A stretch of 64,000 bases of DNA from Craterostigma plantagineum (lineage: Eukaryota; Streptophyta; Magnoliopsida; Lamiales; Linderniaceae). The stretch covers positions 25,234-89,233 of the forward strand of contig JAPQWV010001416.1 in assembly GCA_027422505.1 (NCBI GenBank), in the 5' to 3' direction. This document shows positions 1 to 9,886 of this stretch, in pieces. Each line of letters begins with the position of its first letter. Position 1 is the first letter of the stretch. The translations under genes and the position numbers were made by a program. The notes under the pieces were generated by a model. That model searched no databases, was not told the DNA's origin, and was given only the letters and a program-made list of their open reading frames with translations.

Positions 1-628
1 ATTTCACTTACAGAGACGCATGCGATTCTTGCTCTAACACGCAGGAATGCAATACCACGTGGCGACTTGTGGAGCATTCGATCGGATAAAATGGACGGTG
101 AAGATAGATCGCGAATTAACACTTAAACATTATTTCTATCTTATTAATGTCATATTTCCAGTTCACTTTCTGGAGCATGTAACTTCTTTTAGAGTGAAAA
201 TCATCGTGAGGTGAAAACACGAGAGTTGTAGAAGAGATAGAGATCTGTAACTTTCGTGTTGTGATCAATAAGAAAGGAAGCTCGATTGATCCGTGGACAA
301 AGGCTAAAGTTCAGCCGCGTTTGTGCGTTAGTTCGCCGTACTAATTTCATTGTTGCGACAGAGTCTGCACAGTGCATGTAAATACGGCATTGATTTAAAC
401 ATGAGCACAATTTCTTTGTCCCAATGGACATCAACATTTTTCTTCGAGATTTTGGATTGGATTTTTGTGATAAAAGTCCAATGTGATTTCTTCTTGTACG
501 TGATCTCCCAAATCAAGATTACGGCGTTCGAAGAAAAATCTGATCTCGACATTTATGAAGTTTATCTTTATACGGCATTCGAAGGAAACTCGAAATTAAT
601 GCTGCTTATCCTTCGCTTCACTCACGCC

Positions 629-636
629 TATAAATA
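629..636 (+). promoter_or_regulatory. TATA box (TATAAATA) upstream of a small ORF
   Basis: The sequence CCTATAAATAGG is a good plant TATA box, 70 bases before an ATG at 706. A start of transcription about 30 bases downstream would leave a leader of about 45 bases. The decamer TATCCTTCGC lies about 12 bases upstream, an arrangement that, from memory, resembles caulimovirus-type promoters. That resemblance is a guess from one short string. Confidence 0.4.
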
Positions 637-705
637 GGTACTTGATGCACGCTATTTTGCACCACAACACAATTCTCTCCAACCACATTATTTAATTTTT
701 TTTCA

Positions 706-873
706 ATGTATAATCTTGGAGGAAATGGGGATCGTGAGGATGTTCCTCAAGAACCTTTTTGGAGGGAAAATCTCGAAAAGCTTAAATTTGAGTTATTCCT
801 TCTTTTGGGATTGCTCTTCGCTGCAATCGCCATTTTTGTGATGTGGGTTGCCACTCACTGCACTTGTTTTTAA
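706..873 (+). CDS. Small putative membrane protein, 55 aa, unknown function
   Basis: An ATG at 706 opens a 55-codon frame ending in TAA at 871-873. The first 24 residues are polar and acidic (GNGDREDVPQEP). From about residue 28 to 47 there is one strongly hydrophobic run (FELFLLLGLLFAAIAIFVMW) that could be a single membrane span, followed by a short tail with two cysteines (ATHCTCF). The TATA box lies 70 bases upstream, and T-rich, poly(A)-signal-like sequence follows from about 960. I recognise no family. It could be a small host gene, part of an endogenous pararetrovirus-like sequence, or a chance frame inside a retroelement leader. Confidence 0.3.
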   Translation: MYNLGGNGDREDVPQEPFWRENLEKLKFELFLLLGLLFAAIAIFVMWVATHCTCF

Positions 874-1449
874 TTTGTGAAAGGTTAAGTCATGGGAAGA
901 CTCGTCTTTGTCGGGCATATTGGAAGAAGACGCCGTCAGAACTTCCCGAACGTCGTTGATATTTTATCTTCTTCTTTTTTTTTTTTCCGGGTTGTAATAT
1001 GATTTTCAGTTATGTAATCATTATTCATCGACTCTATCATGTTTTCTCTACGTCCTAGTCTCATTTTCAAAATTGAATACAAGCTCCGAATTGTAAAAAT
1101 TTTATATCGTTCGACTCTCTTTTATTTTGCCGTTTATTTATTTTAGCTTCCCGAATTTCAGCTTGGTCCAATTCGGTCAACCCCAAATTCTGAAAAAAAA
1201 TCCGAGTTTTTATCATTCTGTCCTACCTTAATTTAACCGAGATTCTCCTAGCAATCTAAGTGTAAAAGTACGAAATCTCTAACTCTCGAACATATCCAGG
1301 AGCACATAAAATTCACCCAAACATTCACGTAAAGCATATATCAGAAAATCGTAAAGCACATAATTACGTATTAAACTTACAAGCGTAGGCTGATCCTCCA
1401 GGCTTTTGAGCGGCAGTACATGGACAGTCTACAGAATCTATAACCTAAT

Positions 1450-1461
1450 GCTCTGATACCA
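1450..1461 (-). other. Primer binding site of gypsy A (tRNA-iMet)
   Basis: Read on the minus strand this is TGGTATCAGAGC, complementary to the 3' end of plant initiator methionine tRNA. It sits two bases after the LTR terminus TTACA at 1464. This fixes 1464-4456 as the 5' LTR of a minus-strand element whose body extends left, out of the window. Confidence 0.85.
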
Positions 1462-1952
1462 CCTGTAACGACCTAACTTCCTAGATACGTATTTTGGCGG
1501 ATTTTCGCAGCGTAAGCAGCGGAAAGCCCCTTTTAATTATACTTCTAAAACATAATAATACAAATTCATTAAATGTCTAAACCCATAAGTCCAAACCCAA
1601 ACAACATTTTTATTCATTGGACCGAAGTCCAATAAGTCCAAGCCCAAATTTAAAAATACTAAACATAAACTCGTTCTATAGGTCGCGTCCCATGTACTGC
1701 GCCGCCCTCAAAAGTCCGTGGAGTCACCGCCATCAGCCACCTTACCTACACACGTAAACCCTGAGCTTTTGCCCAGTAGATGAAAATATGCATGAATGCA
1801 AATGCTCTCACAACCAAATCCCGACACCTCACAAATGCACACTTGACATCTCGCGATACACACTTGTTTTCACCACACATCTTATTTCAAACACAGGGCC
1901 CTAGGCTAGACTCGGAATTCACGCACAAATGTCATAAAAAGCCATGATAGTA

Positions 1953-2060
1953 CGGCCCCATCTCGGTCTCAACCGTCTATAACAATGGCAAGTAACGGCC
2001 CCATCTCGGTCTCAACCGTACCTAAAATAGTGACAAGCGGCCCCATCTCGGTCTCAACCG
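1953..2060. repeat. 42-base minisatellite inside LTR A, three copies
   Basis: A core containing CCCCATCTCGGTCTCAACCG recurs at 1953, 1996 and 2038, so the period is 42-43 bases. The bases between the cores differ from copy to copy. The same unit, inverted, occurs twice in LTR B. Confidence 0.9.
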
Positions 2061-3447
2061 CGAGCGCTTCATCGAGTCGTAGCCCGACAAATAACATCAA
2101 TCACTCTACCCCACTCATCACATTACCGAGACCCCACACGGTTATAACTCCCCTCATGACACTTGTATGCAAATGTCGTGCAAATTTTCATATAATGTAT
2201 CGGCGCAAGGTATTAGCTCGGCCCGATCCAAAAACTAGCATACACAAATAATTTGGGCCCAAAGCCCGCGTTCCGATTCGGCCCGAAAACTTTCTACTAA
2301 ACTCTCCCCTAAATTACACTAAGAGTTCCAAAATTTTAATCCTTTTATCTTTAACTCCAAATTTTTAAAATAATACTTCAATTCCTATTTTAGAAATATT
2401 TCTCCAAATTTTTACTTTTAAAAATCCAAAATCTCATTATTTTATTTTTAAGGAAGCAAATTTGAAATTCCTTGACTCAATATTCAAAAATTTTATATAA
2501 TTATAAAATGTCTAGAAATGATCCTCAAAATTTATCCAAGATTCAAAAATTTTCTCAAATTTCAAATCTGTCCCAAATTTTAATATTATTAGTTTAGACC
2601 CGAAATTTTAATAAAATCCAGATTTGCCCCAAAACCTTTGAAAATTACAATTAACCCCTCAGAATTTCCGAAATTGCATAATGACTCTAACCAAATTCAT
2701 TAATCCTTTATTTAATAAAAAAAAACCAAAAGTTTCTGAAAATTTTCATTTCTACGCTAGTCGAAACTCAACATAAAATTTTAGTTTTAATTTGGTCCTT
2801 ACCTTATTATTTATTCCTAATTACTTTTGAAAAGTTCCAATTTAATCCTAGCCGATTTTATATATATTTATTCACAACTTTTAAAAAAAATTCTAATTTC
2901 ATCCCAAACGAAATTTAGTATTAAAATATCCCCTGTTTGAATTTTTACATTTAGCTCTATATTTTTTTTACTTGTCAATTTAGTACCCGAGTTTTTGAAA
3001 ATTTCACAAAGGACCCCAATAATATTTTTCGAATTTAAAATATGTCCTAAAACTTTATATTTCTTTAAAAGTATTCTCTGTTCGGAATTTTACAACACAG
3101 ACTCCCTAGATTTTGTAAAATTTCGATTAAGTCCCTAAAATTTTAAAATAACTATTTTATAGACTGTTTTGCGACAGTGTCGTATTTCTCAATGATCAAG
3201 GGGTAAACGCTGTCCGATGGATCTGAAATTTTAACCACACTTAAAGGACTTACAAATCTAAATTCTATCCAAAGGGATCCTTAATCCGAGGTCTAGATTG
3301 TGAGATATGAATTTTTATATCTCCTGGCCGAAATGAATAAAAAAACCCTAGAAAACTCTAATCTTTCCTATGTTTAATCCTAATTTCTTAATCTTAAAAT
3401 CCTCTATCCTTATTTCTAAATACTCATGGTCCTCCTAAGCTAACCGA

Positions 3448-3474
3448 ATATATATATATATATATATATATATA
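3448..3474. repeat. (TA)n microsatellite
   Basis: An uninterrupted alternating TA run of about 27 bases in LTR A. Confidence 0.95.
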
Positions 3475-4456
3475 ATGAACAATTCATGCAAATCAATCGT
3501 CACTATCACGTAAACACGAAGAACTCGATGAAGAACATGCAAACACGTAAAAATTCAAAATTCCTAATATTGTTTACGTATGTAGGTGATCTTCACCTAC
3601 CTTAATCCCGTAGAGAGCTACGTAACGGGTTGTTTCCTGTGATCCCGACCCCAGAGCTTCGATTCCGAGCTCCCGAAGGTTTTTCTCCTCCTCTCTTTTC
3701 TCTTTCTCTTCTTTCTCCATTTTTCATTCTTTTCTTTCTCTCCTCTCTTCCTTCTCTCCCTCACTCTCACGGCCTCTCCCCTCTTCTCTTTTACTTGTTG
3801 GTTATTTTGTCCTCATGAGATTAATGAGGTGGCTTAATGGTTGTTAGTTTGTCTTCATGCTCACATGGAGATGACATTAGGTGTTATAGATCTTGTCATC
3901 ATGCTTGAGGAGGTAGCATTAGGTGTGATATTATCCTTTCTTTTCTTTTTCTCCCTCACTCCTTCCCTCTCTCCCAACGTGACATCCTCCTTTCTTCTTC
4001 TTTATTCTCTTTAATTTATTTATCTAATCCTTATGAGGTGTATTAGGTGTATTATTTGTCCTTATGAGGTGTATTAGGTATATTTGATTTAACTACTAAT
4101 TAGGTGATCTTTTGTTTTATTGTTTTTCTTTTATTCCATCAATAATATATCATTATGTAACAAAATAGGATTAAATATATTTAAGATGATGAGGTGTGAT
4201 GAGGATTTTAATTTTTATTTTCGGCCCTATGTATATGTATTATTATTATTATTATTATTATTGGACCAAACTCCTAATAACTTGGGCCATTATTTCCTTA
4301 TTCGGCCCATAATTATTTTCGTTCTATTTATATTTTTCGGGTCCAATTATATATTTTTGGCCCGACTCGGAAAGAAATCGGTGTATGTTCGAAAATCAAC
4401 TCCACACATTCCGAATATTATTGAAATAATCCCGTATATATTTTGCGGGTATTACA

Positions 4457-5372
4457 GATCCCGATTTCAATCATTTCGGAACGAGATTCGAGGTTTCTGT
4501 CCCAATTCTGGGTAAGCTTACAAAAGGCCATGGGGACGAAACAGTCCTTCAGTACGGCATATCACCCCCAGACAGGCGGACAATCTGAAAGAACAATCCA
4601 GACGCTCGAAGATATGTTGATAGCATGCATTATGGATTTCCGAGGAAGTTGGAGCAAATACCTCCCACTGATCGAGTTTTCCTATAACAATAGCTATCAA
4701 GCCACGATCGGGATGACGCCTTACGAAGCCTTGTACGGGTATAAATGTCGGTCCCCAGTTCATTGGGATGAAATCGGCGAGAAGGCGTTGTTGGGTCCCG
4801 AAATGGTTCGTGAAATGACTGAAGCTGTGGGAAAAATCTGGGAGATGATGCAAATGGCCCAAAGTCGTCAGAAGAGTTATGCAGACAGAACACGAAGGCC
4901 GTTGGAGTTCGATGAAGGCGATCAAGTCTTTCTAAAGATCTCGCCAATGAAGGGAGTAAAACATTTCGGAAAGAAGGGGAAGTTGAGTCCGAGATATATC
5001 GGACCTTTCACAATTGTGAAACGAGTTGGAGAAGTGGCGTACCAGCTCAAATTTCCAACATCGCTCGCGCAAGTTCATGACGTCTTCCATTTGTCTACAT
5101 TACGGAAGTACATCCCAGACCCGACTCATGTAGTGCGGGGCAAATCACTTCATCAACAATTGAAGCCGGACTTGAGCTACGAGGAAAGACCGGTGGAAAT
5201 TTTAATGTACGATGTGAAACGCCTTTGAAATAAGAATATACCCCTCGTGAAGGTCTTGTGGCGGAATCAAGAATTGGAAGAAGCCCCTTGGGAACGCGAA
5301 GATGAGATGAGAGAGAAGTATCCCGGTTATTTTCTGTACTGTAATTTTGGGGACGAAATTCTTACAGGGGGG
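4457..5372 (+). pseudogene. Gypsy element B: 3' half of integrase with chromodomain
   Basis: The reading frame starts abruptly at the insertion point of element A. It encodes the second part of the integrase core (SERDSRF, then YHPQTGGQSERT with the catalytic Glu), the long helical region, the GPY/F module (IGPFTIVKRVGEVAYQL, about 5000-5050) and a chromodomain-like C-terminus (LVKVLWRNQELEEAPWERED, about 5245-5305). This is the order of plant chromoviruses of the Tekay/Del type. An in-frame TGA at 5226-5228 splits the chromodomain; the same frame continues cleanly after it, so the stop looks like a single base change, probably CGA to TGA. The first half of IN, RT, protease and gag of B must lie left of element A, outside the window. 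Confidence 0.9.
5349..5372 (+). other. Polypurine tract of gypsy B
   Basis: Purine-rich sequence ending in GGGGGG directly precedes the TGTAATACCC start of the 3' LTR, as needed to prime plus-strand DNA synthesis. Confidence 0.75.
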
Positions 5373-8001
5373 TGTAATACCCGCAAAAATTTATACGGGA
5401 TTAGTTTAATAATATTCGGAATGTATGGAGTCGATTTTCGAACATACACCGATTTTTTCCCGAGCCAAGCCCAAAATTTATAATTGGACTCGAAAAATAA
5501 TTATGGGCCAAATAAACGAAATAATGGCCCAAGTTGTTAGGAGTTTGGTCCAATAACAATAATAAAAAATAAAATAAATAATAATAAATAAAAATATAAA
5601 AATTAATTATAAGGGCCGAATTTTATTAATGGGACAACTAAATAAAATAAATATACACCTCCTTGATTTGTTATCTTCATGTGAGCATGGAGACAAGATC
5701 TAACAACCAAGCCACCTCCATGCATCTCTATATTGGCAAGAGTACAAAAATAACAACCAACAATTTAAAGGAAATAGAGAAGAAGAGAGGAGAGAACGTG
5801 GGAGAGATGGGAGGAGAGAAAAGAAAGAAAGAAAGGACAAAGTAACCTAACTAATATATCACTTAATACACCTAATCAACTAATACTACATGAAGACAAA
5901 TAAGAATAAATAAGCTAAAAGAATAGAAAGAGAAGAGAGGAGAGGCCGTGAAAGTGAGGGAGAGAAGGAAAGAAAGGAGAGAAAGAAAAACGAAGAAAAT
6001 GGGAGAAAGAAGAGAAGGAGAAAAGAGAGGAGGAGAAAAACCTTCGGGAGCTCGGGATCGAAACTCTAGGGTCGGGATCACACGAAACAACCCGTTACGT
6101 AGCTCTCCAGAATTTAAGGTAGGTGAAGATCACCTACACGGTAAACTAATTTTTGAATCCGTGAATTTTACGTGTTGCACGATCCCTTTCGATTCTTACG
6201 TGTTTATATGCCAAGCATGATCCCCTTGCATGATTCTGTGTTAGTTGTTTATGTGTTTATTTCGGCTAGCTTAGAGCGAAGGCTAGATCCAAGGAGACTT
6301 AGAACTAGGGTTAGAGGCCTTAGAAATTAGAAGATTGGAGAGATTCGGGTATTAGTGTAAATTAGGGTTTTCTCGGGTTTATTGTGCAAATCCGGGCAAG
6401 AGGGACAATTCGAACAAGGGACCAAATTTCAGGTAGGTTAGATAATTTTCGGGAAGTTTGTGGTGTAGGGAAAGATTTGAGAAAATTTGGATCCTTCATC
6501 GAAACTTAAATTAGGGTTTCTTTTAAATTCGGCGGTCTAAATTGAATGTTTAAAAATAATGGGTGTGGGGTCGAATTTGACAAAACTCGGGACAAGTGTG
6601 AAATTTGGGAGGTCATTTAAACATTAGGGTTTTTTGTGCAATTTTCCGAATTTTTGGGGAGTTAAATAAATATTCAAAACTCGGCTAGGGGCTTTTACGC
6701 AATTTCCAAAATTTTAGGAGAGTTAAATAAATATTCAAACCTCGGGTAGTAGTTTTGTGCAATTTTCTGAAATTCCGAGGGGCTAAATAAATATTAAATA
6801 TTTCGGTTGGGGTTAATTGTAAATTTTCAGAAGTTTTCGGGTACTAAATAAATAATAAATTTCTCGGCTAGGGTCAAATTCAGAATTTTCAGAAGTTTTC
6901 GGGACTAAATAATTATTATAAATACTCAGGTGGGGTTAATTGTAAAATTTCAAAAGTTTCGGGGCAAATCTGAAATTTCTTTGAATTTGGGGCGGATCTG
7001 AAAATAATTATAAATTTGGGGCAGATTTGATAATTCTGAAAATTTTCGGGTCTTAAACTAAGATTTTAAAAATCCGGGGCAGATTTGAAATTCTGAAAAT
7101 TTTCGGATCTTAAGTTAAAAATTTAATTCGGATCTTAGGTTAAAAATTTAAAATTCGAGTCCTTAAAAGTAAATTATGAGATTTTGGAGTTTTAAATGCA
7201 AAATTCGGAAAAATATTTTTAAATTTGAAAGTTAATATTTTGAAAATTTGGGCCGATTATTCAAAGTATGATAGTTTTCGAGATCGGGCCGAGATGATAT
7301 CTCGGGCCGATATGTTATTATTTTATATGTTGCAGTTTATTTGCATACACGTGTTACGTGGGGAGAGGACCGTGCGGAGTCACGGTAATACCGTATAGTG
7401 TCGATAAGTGGGGTAGAGTGGCCAATATTGATTGCCAGGCTACGACTTGATGAATCGCTTGCGGTTGAGACCGAGATGGGGCCGTTTTATATTTATTGTA
7501 TGTACGGTTGAGACCGAGATGGGGCCGTACCACTATTACGCGTGTGAATGCCGAGTCTAGCCTAGGGCCCTGTTTATGAGTTGAGAAATGATGTAGGAAC
7601 GAGCGTATGCTCGTGAGATATTGAGCATGAGAGTGCATTTGTGAGAGTGTCGGGATTGGGGTGTGAGAGCACGTGCATTCATGCATATTTTTATCTACTG
7701 GGCAAAAGCTCAGGGTTTACGTGTGTAGGTAAGGCAGCTGATGGCGGTAACTCCACGGACTTTTGAGGGCGGCGCAGTACATGGGACGCGACCTGTGAAA
7801 TGGCGTAGTGTGCGTTTCGAGTGTGTACTTTTGGAGTTTCGGCCCAATGAATAAAAGTGTGTTTGGGTTTAAGACTTTTGGGTTTAGACATTGGACGTAT
7901 TTTTATTTTATTATGTTTAAAAGGTTTTTTAAATGGGCTTTCCGCTGCTTACGTTGCGAAAATCCGCCAAAGTACGTATTTTAGGAAGTAGGGTTGTGAC
8001 A
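5373..8001 (+). repeat. 3' LTR of gypsy element B
   Basis: The LTR is 2,629 bases, from TGTAATACCCGC to GTTGTGACA. It is an inverted, diverged copy of LTR A. It has a purine-rich tract (about 5760-6060) matching the pyrimidine tract of A. The repeated phrase CTAAATAAATATTMAA-like around 6660-6900 shows small internal repetition. The right end runs straight into a copia LTR remnant at 8002. Its target duplication partner would be left of the window. Confidence 0.88.
7462..7528. repeat. 42-base minisatellite inside LTR B, two copies
   Basis: Two copies of CGGTTGAGACCGAGATGGGG start at 7462 and 7505. They are the inverted counterpart of the three-copy array in LTR A, so unit number differs between the two LTRs. 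Confidence 0.88.
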
Positions 8002-8586
8002 CATCTGGCCCACTGACCCATTCAACAGCAAACCGGGTCGAGGGGAACCAGTGACAGTCGAGATTTCGCGGTCAACTCCGTCAAAGCCCATTTCGTCTAA
8101 GGTTCACGCAGACTACTATAATATTGTCGTTGGTCATTTACACTCCTTGAGTAAAAGCCATGTTCGACCGTACGACCCGTGAGTTGGTGTCCAGAGACGA
8201 TCCAAGCCCTTGATTCGATTCGTAGTACAAGTCAACATCCCCTTCCAAGCGGGATATCGGCACACGATAGGTCATCGACAAATAAGCCATGACCGGTTAC
8301 CCAGCACCCAACTCTTAGGCTTACTTTTTAATGTTCGAGATTAAGAGTTCACTTGTGCCTTCCTCTCTCGTACCCATCGAGAACAGTGACTCAACTAGAC
8401 ACATTTGGATTTGTTCATTTATTGCTTTACCGGATGCTAAGTAAAGGACTCATATATCCAATAGACGAACAATGCCTTTCAATAAACACACGAAAATATC
8501 GTATTACACAAGAACTCGAGTAATAAATAAGCAAATGTCCTATACAATCTAATCATCGTATAGCATTTGAGGGCATATTCCTAACA
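8002..8586 (-). repeat. Truncated copia LTR (E)
   Basis: On the minus strand this starts TGTTAGGAATATGCCCTC at 8586. It follows the same order of landmarks as the long copia LTRs at 21978 and 61621: the terminal TGTTAGG..GTGCCCTC-like segment, an AAAGGCATT segment, ATCCGGTA..GCAATAAATGA, and GTACGAGAGAGGA. It is a diverged relative. It is cut at 8002 where element B inserted; the rest should lie left of the window. Confidence 0.75.
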
Positions 8587-9886
8587 ATAACATGTATAGA
8601 TTCCTGAACAGTCTACTTCCTTTTATCATAAACACGATAGGCATTAGAATGAAGACTATAACCAAGGAATATCGCTTCATCAACCTTACATCATATTTTC
8701 CTCTCTTATCTCTATCGTTCAAAATAAACACTAACAAAACACATGGAAATATCCTATATTTGGAATTCTACCATGCCAAATCTCATAACATTTCTTCAAG
8801 ATGAGTCTAAGAAAAACACGATTAGACACATAACAGGCTGTACTAACAGCTTCCGCCCAAAACTGTTTACGAATATCATACTCATGCAGCATTGATCTAG
8901 CCATTTCCCGTAACACTCTGTTTTTCCGCTCAACTACGCTGTTATGTTGGGGTGTTATGGGAACAGAAAAGACTATATCCATATTGATCACAGAAAGATG
9001 AAAATGACTTACTATCAAATTCTAATCCGTTATCACTACGTATTCTGCATAAGTTCATCTCATTTTCGTTTTCAAGTCTCTTTACTAGCGATGCGAAGTT
9101 ATCTAATGCCTCATTCTTATGTGCAAGGATTATCACCCACGTGTACCTAGAATACTCACCAATAATAACAAATGCATATCTTTACTCGCAGAGACATTGT
9201 TTGAACAGGACCAAAAAGGTCGAGATAAATTAGTTCCAGGGTCTGGATGCGGATATCACATGTGTTACCTTAAAGGACGTATTGGTCTATTTACCCATTT
9301 GGCATACCCTACTCGTTCTGTCCTTGATGAATTTCATATCAGGAACACTTCGTACCAGTGCGTTGCTGATAATGTGAGACAGTAGTTCCGTATTAGCATG
9401 TCCCAAGCATCTGTGCCATAACCAGGTGGTATCCTGTGTAACTGCTAAACACTCGACATTCTGGTCAGCTATATCATCAAGAGTAATGCAGTAGATATTT
9501 CTATCCCTAGATGCACTAAATATAACCTTATTATCATTTCTAACAACACACTTATCATTTACAAAGGTTATCGTATGACCTTTATCGCATAATTGACTAG
9601 TGCTAATTAGGTTATGTTCTAAATTTTTAACTAACCATACGTCATCTATAGTAGTATGTGAAGTGTTAATGACAGTTCCAACTCCAATAATTTAGCTTTT
9701 GTGTTGGCGCCGTATGAGACATATTCTCCATCATATGCTTTCACTGACACAAACTTACTGATATCACCTATCATATGGTGGAAACACCCGCTGTCGAGAT
9801 ACCACTTGTTTTTCTTGCTGGATTTTCTCTTTTGTACATGCATGAACAATTCTTTTGTGAGGTGCCTAATGTTGGTTGGGTCCTAG
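8587..9886 (-). pseudogene. Copia relic 1: protease to integrase
   Basis: Reading leftward on the minus strand: the protease active site WYLDSGC (about 9790-9850), the GAG-pre-integrase zinc region with WLWHRCLGHAN (about 9400-9440), the integrase core with RSDNGLEF (about 9020-9110) and NSVVERKNRVLREMARSML (about 8890-8960), and the integrase C-terminal region ending near 8590. Several stops and frame changes break it. RT and RNase H are absent because a copia LTR begins at 8586. The motifs suggest a Sirevirus-like lineage, which is my inference. Confidence 0.8.

Larger units (their letters stand above)
1..1449 (-). other. Probable 5' internal leader of gypsy element A, with unexplained DNA
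   Basis: On the minus strand this follows the LTR and primer site of element A, so its right part (about 1100-1449) should be the untranslated leader of that element. No gag, protease or RT similarity is visible in any frame. Two plus-strand signals inside it, a G-box palindrome CCACGTGGC at 55-63 and a TATA box with a small ORF at 629-873, are not expected of a gypsy leader. A further insertion may therefore be present whose ends I cannot place. Confidence 0.4.
1464..4456 (-). repeat. 5' LTR of chromovirus-like gypsy element A
   Basis: The LTR is 2,993 bases long and bounded by TGTAAT...TTACA on the minus strand. It aligns in inverted orientation along most of its length with the LTR at 5373-8001. 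Shared landmarks are the CGTATTTTGGCGGATTTTCGCAGCGTAAGCAGCGG-type outer end, the 42-base repeat, the block around 1690-1760 and the terminal GCGGGTATTACA. It holds a (TA)n run at 3448-3474 and pyrimidine-rich stretches near 3660-4000. Frames inside it, such as 1985-2251, have no coding support. The outer end joins integrase codons of element B at 4457 with no extra bases, so A inserted into B. Confidence 0.88.

Noticed and set aside
1951..2060. Short regularly spaced repeats as a CRISPR-like array
   Set aside because: Only three units, in a plant LTR, with no associated genes; it is a minisatellite.
1985..2251. 88-codon frame with repeated GPISVST phrases
   Set aside because: It is the 42-base minisatellite of LTR A read in one frame.
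4518..4947. Antisense frames of 135 and 105 codons over the gypsy B integrase
   Set aside because: They are shadows of the integrase frame on the opposite strand, which carries all the recognisable motifs.
3630..6090. A Pro/Phe/Leu/Ser-rich frame antisense to both LTRs A and B (3630-3818 plus; 5872-6090 minus) that looks conserved
   Set aside because: It is the translation of a homologous pyrimidine-rich tract. Similarity follows from LTR homology, and the two copies diverge and differ in length without sign of coding constraint.
1464..8001. Inverted LTRs around an integrase fragment as the product of retroviral-type autointegration
   Set aside because: A normal tRNA-iMet primer site follows the inner end of the left LTR at 1450-1461. 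The left LTR is therefore the 5' end of a separate minus-strand element, and simple nested insertion explains the structure.
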